Origin: JAZOTM01 sp045657625
Lineage (GTDB): Bacteria > Bacillota > Clostridia > Lachnospirales > Lachnospiraceae
Length of the DNA stretch: 64,000 nt
Direction of reading: 5' to 3'
NCBI GenBank assembly: GCA_045657625.1
Contig: JAZOTM010000040.1
Location: forward strand, 21,810-85,809
In this document: piece after piece, positions 52,807 through 60,944 of the stretch
Position numbering within the stretch: position 1 is the first letter of the stretch
Layout of the letters: each line of letters starts with the position of its first letter
The notes under the pieces: model-generated
Database searches by the model: none
Seen by the model: only the letters and a program-made list of their open reading frames with translations
Told to the model about the DNA's origin: nothing
Position numbers and translations under genes: made by a program

Positions 52807-53003
52807 CTTGTAGTTCTCTATGCTACGAAAATCACAAGATAGCTCCCCATTCATACGAATGACAGTCATAACCTTCTTCAAGTCATGCCCAGGAAAAACA
52901 TTCCAGAATCTTTTTCCTTCGGCGTTCACCCTTTCAAGATTCCTCTTCTGTGTCTGGCACATCAGAACCTCTACTCATGCTTCACGCAACCTCTATCTTT
53001 TCA
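52807..53003 (-). ncRNA. Lysine riboswitch (L-box) upstream of dapA-dapB
   Basis: The minus strand shows the aptamer landmarks in order: AAGATAGAGGTTGCG, AGTAGAGG, TTGAAAGGG, GAACGCCGAAGG, CTGGGCATGACTT, ACTGTCATTC and GGGGAGCTATCTT. The first and last pair as helix P1 (AAGATAG with CTATCTT). Lysine binding would favour the downstream terminator and shut off dapA-dapB. Confidence 0.95.
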
Positions 53004-53035
53004 AATATACAATATTCAAATCCATTTCCACAGCA

Positions 53036-53064
53036 ATCATACCATTCTAATACACTGCTGTCAA
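53036..53064 (-). promoter_or_regulatory. Promoter of the lysine riboswitch-dapAB operon
   Basis: TTGACA (53064-53059) and TATGAT (53041-53036) with a 17-base spacer, starting 9 bases after the stop codon of the adenosyltransferase gene. Confidence 0.85.
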
Positions 53065-53072
53065 TTAACAAT

Positions 53073-53555
53073 TTACTTCTCTGCTTCAATGTCGTAAATT
53101 TCATCCACCAAATCACGCAGTTCCTCTTTTAATACGCGACCGGTAATTACAATTTCCGCTTCCTCATCCTTGGCATCCATGACTGCCTGCAACTCTTCCA
53201 CCGTAATCAATTCGTTGTCTAAAAGTCCCAGCACTTCATCCAATACCAGCATATCACATTCCCCGGTAAGCAATACCTTTCTGGCATATGCCATACCATT
53301 TTTGATGTTCAACAATTCCTCTCTTTTTTCTTCCTCTGAGAGACTATCGTAACACTCTGCCAGTTTCTCAAAACGGAAGAACTTAATTTCCGGTTCCAGT
53401 CTTTGAAAAATACTATTTTCAATATCTGCTTTTCCTTTTAAAAATTGAATGATATATACGGTCTTTCCTTCACTGGCCGCGCGTAATGCGGAACCATATG
53501 CAGCTGTGGTTTTACCACGGCCTTCTCCGTAATAGATCTGTATCATTCCTTTCAT
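53073..53555 (-). CDS. cobO: Corrinoid (cob(I)alamin) adenosyltransferase, CobA/BtuR family
   Basis: Adds the adenosyl group to cobalamin, giving adenosylcobalamin. The 160-residue protein has a P-loop of the family form (IQIYYGEGRGKTTAAYG, residues about 4-20) and the later motif DMLVLDEVLGLLDN. The start at 53555 follows GAGGAGG by about 10 bases; the frame is open to 53597 upstream. It is monocistronic and unlinked to other cobalamin genes, though the window also encodes cobalamin-dependent MetH. Confidence 0.9.
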   Translation of the reverse strand: MKGMIQIYYGEGRGKTTAAYGSALRAASEGKTVYIIQFLKGKADIENSIFQRLEPEIKFFRFEKLAECYDSLSEEEKREELLNIKNGMAYARKVLLTGECDMLVLDEVLGLLDNELITVEELQAVMDAKDEEAEIVITGRVLKEELRDLVDEIYDIEAEK

Positions 53556-53657
53556 TGCAGATTGCCCTCCTCGCAAAAAATCAGTCACAATATTCACGTC
53601 ACAAATCTTCTATCTGCCCTTAACGTATCACACTTCCTATTAAAAAGCAAACTTCTC

Positions 53658-53685
53658 TTGTGTTTTTAAGAAAATGTGATAGAAT
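53658..53685 (+). promoter_or_regulatory. Possible typA promoter
   Basis: TTGTGT (53658-53663) and TAGAAT (53680-53685) with a 16-base spacer, about 78 bases before the typA start. Confidence 0.5.
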
Positions 53686-53762
53686 AAGACAGTTAGTTAT
53701 TTATAGACAAAAACATTGTAAACATAGACCCTTTAACCCCCCAATACAGAAAGGAATTTTCA

Positions 53763-55592
53763 ATGAAAACACAAAGAAAAGACATTCGTAACATTGCGAT
53801 TATCGCCCACGTCGATCATGGTAAAACCACTTTGGTAGACGAACTCTTAAAGCAGAGTGGCGTTTTCCGCGAAAATCAGGAAGTACAGGAACGTGTCATG
53901 GACTCCAACGACATCGAGCGTGAACGTGGTATTACCATTCTTTCCAAGAACACAGCTGTCTTCTACAAAGATGTAAAAATCAACATCATCGACACCCCGG
54001 GACATGCGGACTTCGGTGGCGAAGTAGAGCGTATCTTAAAAATGGTAGATGGTGCCGTATTATTGGTTGATGCCTTTGAAGGTGTTATGCCACAGACAAA
54101 GTTCGTACTTATGAAAGCTTTGGATTTAAAACTCCCGGTTATTGTATGTATCAACAAAATCGATAGACCGGAAGCTCGTCCAAATGAAGTTATCGACGAA
54201 GTATTAGAGCTTTTCATGGACTTAGATGCATCCGAAGAACAATTGGATTGCCCATTCATCTTTGCATCTGCAAGAGATGGTTATGCCATGAGAGAATTAA
54301 CAGACGAACACAAGGACATGTCTGCTTTATTTGAAACAATCGTAGATTACATTCCTGCTCCGGAAGGTGATCCGGAAGCCAATACACAGGTTTTAATCAG
54401 TACTATCGATTACAACGAATACGTAGGACGCATCGGTATCGGTAAAATTGATAACGGTTCCTTGAAGGTAAATCAGGAAGCTGTTGTAGTAAACCATCAC
54501 GATCCGGACAAACACGAAAAAGTACGTATCAGTAAATTATATGAATTTGACGGCCTTTCAAAGGTAGATGTTGATCAGGCAGAAATCGGATCCATCGTAG
54601 CGATTTCCGGTATTGCTGATATCCACATCGGAGATACCATCTGTGCACCGGAAAATCCGGAAGCGATTCCATTCCAGAAGATTTCCGAGCCGACCATCTC
54701 CATGAACTTTATCGTAAATGATTCTCCGCTTGCCGGACAGGAAGGAAAGTTCGTTACCTCCCGTCATTTACGTGATCGTTTATTCCGCGAATTGAATACA
54801 GACGTTTCTCTTCGTGTAGAAGAAGGCGAAACTCCGGACACTTACAAAGTATCCGGCCGTGGAGAACTTCATTTATCTGTATTAATTGAGAACATGAGAC
54901 GTGAAGGCTTCGAATTTGCAGTCAGCAAAGCAGAAGTTTTATATAAGAAAGATGAAAATGGCAAGACCTTAGAGCCTATGGAAATTGCCTACGTAGATGT
55001 TCCGGATGAATTTACCGGTGCTGTTATCAGCAAGCTTCAGCAGCGTAAAGGAGAACTTCGCAACATGGGTTCCATCGCAGGTGGTTATACCCGTGTAGAA
55101 TTCCGTATCCCATCCCGTGGATTAATCGGATATCGTGGAGAATTCATGACCGATACCAAGGGTAACGGTATCTTAAATACCATTTTTGACGGCTACGATC
55201 TTTATAAGGGAGATATTGCTTACCGTGCAACCGGTTCTTTGATTGCTTTCGAAACCGGCGAATCTGTAACTTACGGACTCTTCTCTGCTCAGGATCGTGG
55301 TACCTTATTCATCGGTGCAGGTGAAAAGGTATATGCCGGAATGGTTATCGGACAGTCCAGCCGTGCAGAAGACATTGAAATCAACGTATGTAAAAAGAAA
55401 CACTTAACCAACACACGTTCTTCTTCTGCAGACGAAGCCTTAACCTTGGTTCCACCAAAGGTATTAAGTTTGGAACAGGCTATCGATTTCATCGATGTAG
55501 ACGAACTCTTAGAGGTTACTCCGGAGAACTTACGTATCCGTAAGAGAATCTTGGATCCAACCATGAGAAAACGTGCAAATTTCAAAAAATAA
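53763..55592 (+). CDS. typA: Ribosome-associated GTPase TypA/BipA
   Basis: A translational GTPase of the EF-G type (609 residues) that helps ribosome assembly and stress adaptation. G1 is AHVDHGKTTLVDELL, G2 RERGITILSKNTA, G3 DTPGHADFGGEVER and G4 INKIDRP. Domains II, III and V follow, with the TypA-specific C-terminal region (ENLRIRKRILDPTMRKRANFKK, residues near 588-609). It is transcribed alone. Codon choice looks typical of a well-expressed gene. Confidence 0.96.
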   Translation: MKTQRKDIRNIAIIAHVDHGKTTLVDELLKQSGVFRENQEVQERVMDSNDIERERGITILSKNTAVFYKDVKINIIDTPGHADFGGEVERILKMVDGAVLLVDAFEGVMPQTKFVLMKALDLKLPVIVCINKIDRPEARPNEVIDEVLELFMDLDASEEQLDCPFIFASARDGYAMRELTDEHKDMSALFETIVDYIPAPEGDPEANTQVLISTIDYNEYVGRIGIGKIDNGSLKVNQEAVVVNHHDPDKHEKVRISKLYEFDGLSKVDVDQAEIGSIVAISGIADIHIGDTICAPENPEAIPFQKISEPTISMNFIVNDSPLAGQEGKFVTSRHLRDRLFRELNTDVSLRVEEGETPDTYKVSGRGELHLSVLIENMRREGFEFAVSKAEVLYKKDENGKTLEPMEIAYVDVPDEFTGAVISKLQQRKGELRNMGSIAGGYTRVEFRIPSRGLIGYRGEFMTDTKGNGILNTIFDGYDLYKGDIAYRATGSLIAFETGESVTYGLFSAQDRGTLFIGAGEKVYAGMVIGQSSRAEDIEINVCKKKHLTNTRSSSADEALTLVPPKVLSLEQAIDFIDVDELLEVTPENLRIRKRILDPTMRKRANFKK

Positions 55593-55603
55593 AATTTTGA
55601 TTT

Positions 55604-55646
55604 AAAAAAGAGGTTTTACCGCATTGCTCGGTAAAACCTCTTTTTT
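55604..55646. terminator. Bidirectional terminator between typA and the CDF gene
   Basis: An 18-bp stem (A6-GAGGTTTTACCG with CGGTAAAACCTC-T6) and a 7-base loop. It serves convergent typA and the CDF gene. Confidence 0.92.
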
Positions 55647-55655
55647 CTATCTCTT

Positions 55656-56798
55656 TTATGTTTCACTAAAATCAAAATCTGCCGCGATCTGGTACTGGTA
55701 CTCCGGCAAAACCTCCTGTACTGCATCCAAAATCTGCTGAAATGTCTCGTTTCGATTCGGGGAATCAAAGCTAATCACCGCATCAAAACGAATCACTTTT
55801 TTCTCCTCATGCACATAAAATCCATGCATCTGTAATACGTAAGGGACTTCTAATACCACATCCTTAATCTTTTTCCGTAGCGTAATAATATGCTCATCTG
55901 TGGTATTCATGGAATAAACCCCAATGGCTGTCAACAGAACCTGATGTTCCTGATAAACCGCCACCTGAATCTGGCGCAACAAATCATCCACTTCATTTAC
56001 CGTCAATGTATCCGGTATTTCTATATGTAAAGAGCCATTAAAAGTATCCGGGCCATAATTGTTTAATACCAAATCATAGACACCCTTTACCTCCGGAAAT
56101 TGCATCACTGTGCGTTTGATGCCCAGCACGGTTTCTTTATCCACACGTTCTCCCAGCAATTCTGACACCGTTTCCCTTAACATCTCAATGCCTGATTTGA
56201 TAATCACAAGAGAAATAATCGCACCCAAAATTGCTTCTAAGGAAATTCCAAACTGCATGTAAAGAATGGCTGCCACTACCGTGGCTGCGGAAATAACCGC
56301 ATCCAACCTAGCATCTTCACCGGAATTTACAAGAGATGCAGAATTCACCTCTTCTCCTTTTTTCTTTACATATTGTCCCAAAATAATTTTGGTCACAACT
56401 GCAACTACGATAATGGCTAGTGTTAATGTGCTATACTCCGGTGTCACAGGATCTATAATCTTTCGCACAGATTCCACAAAGGATGTGGTACCGGCATATA
56501 AAACAATCACTGCAATCACCATGGCCGTAAGATATTCCACTCTTCCATGACCATAAGGATGCTTTTTATCCGGAGCTTTCCCAGCCAAATGGGTACCAAC
56601 AATAGTAATAATGGAGGATGCCGCATCCGAAAAGTTGTTTACTGCATCCAAGGTAATGGCTATCGAATTCGATAAAATACCAACCAAAGCCTTAAAAGCT
56701 GCCAGCAGAATATTTACTACGATTCCCACGACACTCGTGCGAATAATAATCCCTCTGCGATTCACTTCCCCGGAAGTTTCTCTTTCCATATTTTTCAT
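55656..56798 (-). CDS. Cation diffusion facilitator (CDF) family exporter
   Basis: A 380-residue metal-ion/proton antiporter. Helices start at about residue 18. The metal-site motifs are visible: LDAVNNFSDAASSIIT on helix 2 (DxxxNxxxD, so N and D rather than the HxxxD of zinc transporters) and GEDARLDAVISA on helix 5. The His-rich loop is absent. The C-terminal cytoplasmic domain runs from about 215 and is extended (to residue 380). The N/D pattern favours manganese or another divalent ion over zinc; this is inference. It is transcribed alone. Confidence 0.88.
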   Translation of the reverse strand: MKNMERETSGEVNRRGIIIRTSVVGIVVNILLAAFKALVGILSNSIAITLDAVNNFSDAASSIITIVGTHLAGKAPDKKHPYGHGRVEYLTAMVIAVIVLYAGTTSFVESVRKIIDPVTPEYSTLTLAIIVVAVVTKIILGQYVKKKGEEVNSASLVNSGEDARLDAVISAATVVAAILYMQFGISLEAILGAIISLVIIKSGIEMLRETVSELLGERVDKETVLGIKRTVMQFPEVKGVYDLVLNNYGPDTFNGSLHIEIPDTLTVNEVDDLLRQIQVAVYQEHQVLLTAIGVYSMNTTDEHIITLRKKIKDVVLEVPYVLQMHGFYVHEEKKVIRFDAVISFDSPNRNETFQQILDAVQEVLPEYQYQIAADFDFSET

Positions 56799-56824
56799 AA
56801 TTCACTGTCCCTCACTTTTTACAA

Positions 56825-58039
56825 CTACATTTTTTCAATGCGTGCAAGTGCTGCCAATGTATTCTCATAAGAACCAAAGGCTGTCAGTCTAAAGTAGCCT
56901 TCTCCGCTTGGGCCAAATCCGGATCCCGGTGTACCAACTACCTGTACTTCCTGCAATAAGTAGTCAAAGAAATCCCAAGAAGTCATCTTTTCCGGTGTTT
57001 TCAACCAAATATAAGGTGCATTCACACCACCGTATACTTCATATCCGGCTTTTTGCAAACCTTCCTTGATGGTTTTTGCATTATTCATGTAGTAGGCAAT
57101 CTGCTCTTTGATTTCTTTTTGTCCAACCTCTGTGTAAACCGCTTCGCCTGCTCTTTGAATAATGTAAGGCGCCCCATTGAATTTGGTACCATGACGTCTT
57201 GCCCACAAACTGTGGAGAGAAACATCTTTGCACTTTAATTCCTTTGGTACTACTGTAAACCCTAAACGTACTCCTGTAAATCCTGCATTTTTGGAAAAAC
57301 TGCGAAGTTCAATGGCACAGGTCTTTGCTCCTTCACATTCATAAATAGAATGTGCCACATTTTCCTCTGAAATATAGGCTTCATAAGCAGCATCATATAA
57401 AATCACCGCGCCAATACGATTTGCATAATCTACCCACTCCTGTAATTTATCCTTGGGAATGGTAGTTCCTGTTGGATTATTCGGAAGACAAAGGTAAATC
57501 ATGTCCGGGTTTTCCTTTGGAAACTCCGGTACAAACCCATTTTCTCTGGTACATGGCATATATACCACTTTGCTCCACATACCGGTCTTTTCATCATATT
57601 CTCCGGTACGACCAGCCATTACATTGGAATCCACATAAACCGGATACACCGGATCGCATACGGCAATCACGTTGTTGGCACCGAAGATTTCCTGGATATT
57701 TCCGGAATCACTCTTTGCTCCATCAGATACAAAGATTTCATCTGCAGAAATATCACATCCTCTTTGTTTATAATCTTTTTCTGCAATTGCAGAACGTAAA
57801 AATTCATAACCCAAATCCGGTGCATATCCACGGAAGGTCTCCGCCTGTCCCATTTCATCCACAGCTTTATGCATTGCCTGTATGATAGATGGTGCAATCG
57901 GCTGTGTCACATCACCAATTCCTAAACGGATAATCTCCTTTTCCGGATTTGCTTCTGCATATGCATTTACTTTTTTCGCAATGGTGCTGAAAAGATAGCT
58001 TCCCGGCAACTTTAAATAATTCTCATTTACCTGAAACAT
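56825..58039 (-). CDS. dapL: LL-diaminopimelate aminotransferase
   Basis: Converts tetrahydrodipicolinate directly to LL-diaminopimelate using glutamate, bypassing the acylated intermediates. The 404-residue PLP enzyme begins FQVNENYLKLPGSYLF, has LCLPNNPTGTTIPK, and the PLP lysine in ELRSFSKNAGFTG. With dapA and dapB in the same window it defines the DapL variant of the pathway, common in Clostridia. The start at 58039 lies 7 bases after GGAG; the ATG at 58045 is too close. Confidence 0.95.
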   Translation of the reverse strand: MFQVNENYLKLPGSYLFSTIAKKVNAYAEANPEKEIIRLGIGDVTQPIAPSIIQAMHKAVDEMGQAETFRGYAPDLGYEFLRSAIAEKDYKQRGCDISADEIFVSDGAKSDSGNIQEIFGANNVIAVCDPVYPVYVDSNVMAGRTGEYDEKTGMWSKVVYMPCTRENGFVPEFPKENPDMIYLCLPNNPTGTTIPKDKLQEWVDYANRIGAVILYDAAYEAYISEENVAHSIYECEGAKTCAIELRSFSKNAGFTGVRLGFTVVPKELKCKDVSLHSLWARRHGTKFNGAPYIIQRAGEAVYTEVGQKEIKEQIAYYMNNAKTIKEGLQKAGYEVYGGVNAPYIWLKTPEKMTSWDFFDYLLQEVQVVGTPGSGFGPSGEGYFRLTAFGSYENTLAALARIEKM

Positions 58040-58075
58040 AATCATTCTCCTTTTATAGTGTTTCTACATAGAACT

Positions 58076-58104
58076 ACTATAAAAATTCTTTTCTAACTTG
58101 TCAA
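58076..58104 (-). promoter_or_regulatory. dapL promoter
   Basis: TTGACA (58104-58099) and TATAGT (58081-58076) with a 17-base spacer. No lysine riboswitch is present here, unlike upstream of dapA. Confidence 0.85.
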
Positions 58105-58147
58105 TAAAAAACCCAAGATTCAATTGCACTATTTTTCTCAATGGTAT

Positions 58148-58690
58148 TCAACGATCCATCAGGCTCAAAATCATTTGCGCTGTTTCCACCAAATTCACAC
58201 CGTTTTCCATGCTACGTCGTTGCATATAACGATGAGCTTCCTCCTCAGACATTTGATTTCTTTCCATTAATACACCCTTCGCCCGAAGAATGAGTGCCTC
58301 ATCGTCCTTGGAACGAATTTTCGGTTTCTTCTTTAAACGTCGTTTCCGTTCCTGTAAACGTTCCCCCATCATTTCCATGGTCTGTACCAACTCATGAACC
58401 TTCAAGGGCATATTCAAACAAATAATTTGGCCTTCCGCGCTTTCAGTCATAGTTGGCGACGCAATCAAGAGCATTTCAAAGGTTTCCGGCAAATATTCTC
58501 GAATTTCATCGAACATCATATCCGGAAACTTGGCACTGCAAACCAAAACGCCACTTTGCAGTTCTTCCGCTGCCTGTAAAATCTGGGCACCGGTAATACA
58601 GCAACTACTTACATGAAAGCCTGTCCGGTTTAGAATACTTTTGATGTTATTTGCATTTTCAAGCTTGGGAAAAGCAACAATAACATTCAT
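58148..58690 (-). CDS. ANTAR-domain antitermination regulator
   Basis: A 180-residue regulator. The first 110 residues form a receiver-like domain that lacks a clear phosphorylation Asp (the region reads GVLVCSAKFPDMMFDE), so it is probably a pseudo-receiver. Residues about 125-178 are an ANTAR RNA-binding domain (ILRAKGVLMERNQMSEEEAH, then YMQRRSMENGVNLVETAQMI). ANTAR proteins relieve transcription termination by binding paired hairpins in leader RNA. It lies 15 bases downstream of glnA in the hisA-glnA operon, pointing to nitrogen control. Confidence 0.92.
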   Translation of the reverse strand: MNVIVAFPKLENANNIKSILNRTGFHVSSCCITGAQILQAAEELQSGVLVCSAKFPDMMFDEIREYLPETFEMLLIASPTMTESAEGQIICLNMPLKVHELVQTMEMMGERLQERKRRLKKKPKIRSKDDEALILRAKGVLMERNQMSEEEAHRYMQRRSMENGVNLVETAQMILSLMDR

Positions 58691-58705
58691 GCATACTCCT
58701 CAACC

Positions 58706-60037
58706 TTAAATCTTATATAAATACTCAGAAAGTTCCCATTCAGTTACCTGAGTACGATAAGCTACCCAATCTTTTCTACCTGCTTCAATAATTTTTTCCG
58801 TCACTTCTTCGCCAATTACCTTTACCAAAAATTCATCACGTTCCAGTTCATCCAAAGCATCGCTTAAGTTTTCCGGTAAAGATGCAATTCCCAAGGAACG
58901 AATTTCTCCCGGTGTCAATTCAAACAAGTTCATATCCATGCTATCCGGTGCACTTTCCCCATTTCGAATACCTTCCAAACCTGCTGCCAAACATACTGCT
59001 AAAGCGAGGTACGGATTTGCAGAAGGATCCGGACAACGAAGCTCAATTTTTGTATGTTCGCCACCTTCCGCCGGAATACGAATCAACGGGCTCTTACTAA
59101 CCTTGGACCAAGCAATATAAATCGGCGCTTCATACCCCGGTACCAAACGCTTGTAAGAATTTACAAGTGGATTGGTAATGGCGCTAATTCCCTTGATATG
59201 GCGCAATAATCCGCCGATAAACGCATAAGCTTCCTTACTCAGTCCATTCTTATCCTTCTCATCATAAAAGACGTTTTTTCCGTCCTTTGTCAAAGACATA
59301 TTGATATGCATACCGGAACCATTTACGCCGGACTTTGGTTTTGGCATAAAACTGGCAAATAAACCATGACGTTTCGCTATGGTTTTTACTGCCAATTTGA
59401 AGGTCATGATATTGTCCGCTGTCTTTAAAGCTTCGTCATAACGGAAATCAATTTCATGCTGTGCCGGTGCTTTTTCGTGATGTGATGCTTGGATTTCAAA
59501 ATCCATATCTTCCAAAGTAAGCACCATATCTCTTCTTGCATTTTCTCCTAAATCCACAGGACCTAAATCAAAATAACCTGCCTTTTCATGAGACACAGTA
59601 GTAGGCTGTCCATTATCATCTGTATGAAATAGGAAGAATTCCAATTCCGGTCCAACCTGAAAAGCATAACCCATATCTGCTGCTTCCTTCATTACCTTCT
59701 TTAAAATCTGTCTTGGATCCCCAAAGAAAGGAGTCCGATCCGGATAATACACATCGCAAATAATACGTGCTACTTTTCCTTGCTGTGGTCTCCATGGGAA
59801 AATGGTAAAGGTATCAAAATCCGGATACAAATACATATCCGTTTCTGCCAAGGATGCAAATCCTTCAATGGCAGAACCATCAAACATACAATTATTATTT
59901 AACGCTTTTGATAACTGGCTGCTGGTCACTGCCACATTTTTCATGGTTCCAAAAATATCGGTAAACTGAAGACGGATAAATTCCACATCCTCTTCCTCTA
60001 CAATTCGAAAAATATCCTCTTTCGTTAACTTACTCAT
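58706..60037 (-). CDS. glnA: Glutamine synthetase, type I
   Basis: Makes glutamine from glutamate, ammonia and ATP. At 443 residues it has the length of the GSI-alpha form of Firmicutes. Visible are the beta-grasp start (VEFIRLQFTDIFGTMKN), the Asp-containing latch FDGSAIEGF, the metal-site motif VGPELEFFLF, AQHEIDFRYDEAL, and NGSGMHINMSL. It overlaps the upstream hisA by 4 bases (ATGA). The downstream ANTAR gene is its likely regulator; no GlnR site was recognised. Confidence 0.96.
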   Translation of the reverse strand: MSKLTKEDIFRIVEEEDVEFIRLQFTDIFGTMKNVAVTSSQLSKALNNNCMFDGSAIEGFASLAETDMYLYPDFDTFTIFPWRPQQGKVARIICDVYYPDRTPFFGDPRQILKKVMKEAADMGYAFQVGPELEFFLFHTDDNGQPTTVSHEKAGYFDLGPVDLGENARRDMVLTLEDMDFEIQASHHEKAPAQHEIDFRYDEALKTADNIMTFKLAVKTIAKRHGLFASFMPKPKSGVNGSGMHINMSLTKDGKNVFYDEKDKNGLSKEAYAFIGGLLRHIKGISAITNPLVNSYKRLVPGYEAPIYIAWSKVSKSPLIRIPAEGGEHTKIELRCPDPSANPYLALAVCLAAGLEGIRNGESAPDSMDMNLFELTPGEIRSLGIASLPENLSDALDELERDEFLVKVIGEEVTEKIIEAGRKDWVAYRTQVTEWELSEYLYKI

Positions 60038-60819
60038 TTCGTATCCTCCTTCATAAAATCCAATACATTCTGATAAGGCATATTTCCGCCAAACAAATCC
60101 AACGCACTTCCTATTGTTGCATTCACTTTATTTTTTCCTAATTTTCTTAGTAATTCCAAATCCGCAAAACTAGATATCCCGCCGGCATAGGTGGTGGTCA
60201 CTCCCTCTAGATTTCCCAGCATTTCTGCCAAAGGTTCTTCTATTCCGGAAGCCTTTCCTTCCACATCTACGGCATGGATTAAAAATTCATCTGCATAATC
60301 CTGTAAACGAGCAAACAAGGCTTCATTCACCATTTCTTCCGTGAATTTCTGCCAACGGTCTGTCACCACGTAATATTGATTTCCTTTTTTTCGACAGCTA
60401 AGATCTAACACCAAATGTTCTTTTCCTACAGCCGCCCTTAATTTTTCCAGGTTTTCCCAGAAAATCACGCCATCTCGAAAAACAAAAGACGTGGTAATCA
60501 CATGGCTGGCACCTGCCTCCAAAAAATCCTTGGCATTTTCATCTGTAATACCGCCTCCCACTTGGAAACCACCGGGATAAGAACGCAACGCCAAAAGTGC
60601 TTGTTCTTTGGTGGCTTGATAGTAAGGGGAATCTTTGGCATTTAACAAAATAATATGTCCGCCCTTTACCCCATCCTTTTTGTAGAAGTCTGCGTAAAAG
60701 GATGCATCTTGATCGGAAACAAAGTTTTCTTTTGCAAAATCTCCTTGATCCTTAAGACTGCTTCCTACAATCTGTTTTACTTTTCCATTATGAATATCAA
60801 TACACGGTCGAAACTCCAT
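60034..60819 (-). CDS. hisA: Eukaryotic-type HisA isomerase (ProFAR isomerase)
   Basis: A 261-residue TIM barrel. It starts FRPCIDIHNGKVKQIVGSSL and has FQVGGGITDENAKDFLEAGA and TTYAGGISSFADLELL, the pattern of the eukaryotic/plant-type HisA (HIS6) rather than the common bacterial form. It would catalyse the Amadori isomerisation in histidine synthesis. It lies outside any his operon, overlapping glnA by 4 bases. The next histidine step (HisFH) consumes glutamine, which may explain the link. A role other than histidine synthesis is possible. Confidence 0.85.
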   Translation of the reverse strand: MEFRPCIDIHNGKVKQIVGSSLKDQGDFAKENFVSDQDASFYADFYKKDGVKGGHIILLNAKDSPYYQATKEQALLALRSYPGGFQVGGGITDENAKDFLEAGASHVITTSFVFRDGVIFWENLEKLRAAVGKEHLVLDLSCRKKGNQYYVVTDRWQKFTEEMVNEALFARLQDYADEFLIHAVDVEGKASGIEEPLAEMLGNLEGVTTTYAGGISSFADLELLRKLGKNKVNATIGSALDLFGGNMPYQNVLDFMKEDTK

Positions 60820-60832
60820 TTTGCCCTCCTAT

Positions 60833-60869
60833 AAAAAAAGACGGTATTCGGCCACTGCCAAACACCGTC
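60833..60869 (-). terminator. Terminator between the hisA promoter and its Shine-Dalgarno sequence
   Basis: GACGGTGTTTGGC and GCCGAATACCGTC pair over 13 bp (two G-U pairs) with a 4-base loop, then T7 and AGGAGG. It could end the upstream MFS gene, but a promoter lies between, so it would also attenuate hisA-glnA. Confidence 0.75.
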
Positions 60870-60879
60870 GTTCAGAGAA

Positions 60880-60909
60880 ATCATAGCACATCTATCCTTG
60901 CTTTGTAAA
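60880..60909 (-). promoter_or_regulatory. Promoter of the hisA-glnA-ANTAR operon
   Basis: TTTACA (60909-60904) and TATGAT (60885-60880) with an 18-base spacer. The start of transcription near 60873 would leave only a few bases before the terminator hairpin. Confidence 0.65.
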
Positions 60910-60944
60910 CCACTATCTAGGATTCCTAAATAGGAACCTTTTAT

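Noticed and set aside
60819..60880. Classical ANTAR two-hairpin site in the hisA leader
   Set aside because: The leader is too short, and the visible hairpin has a 4-base loop rather than the hexaloop with conserved A and G.
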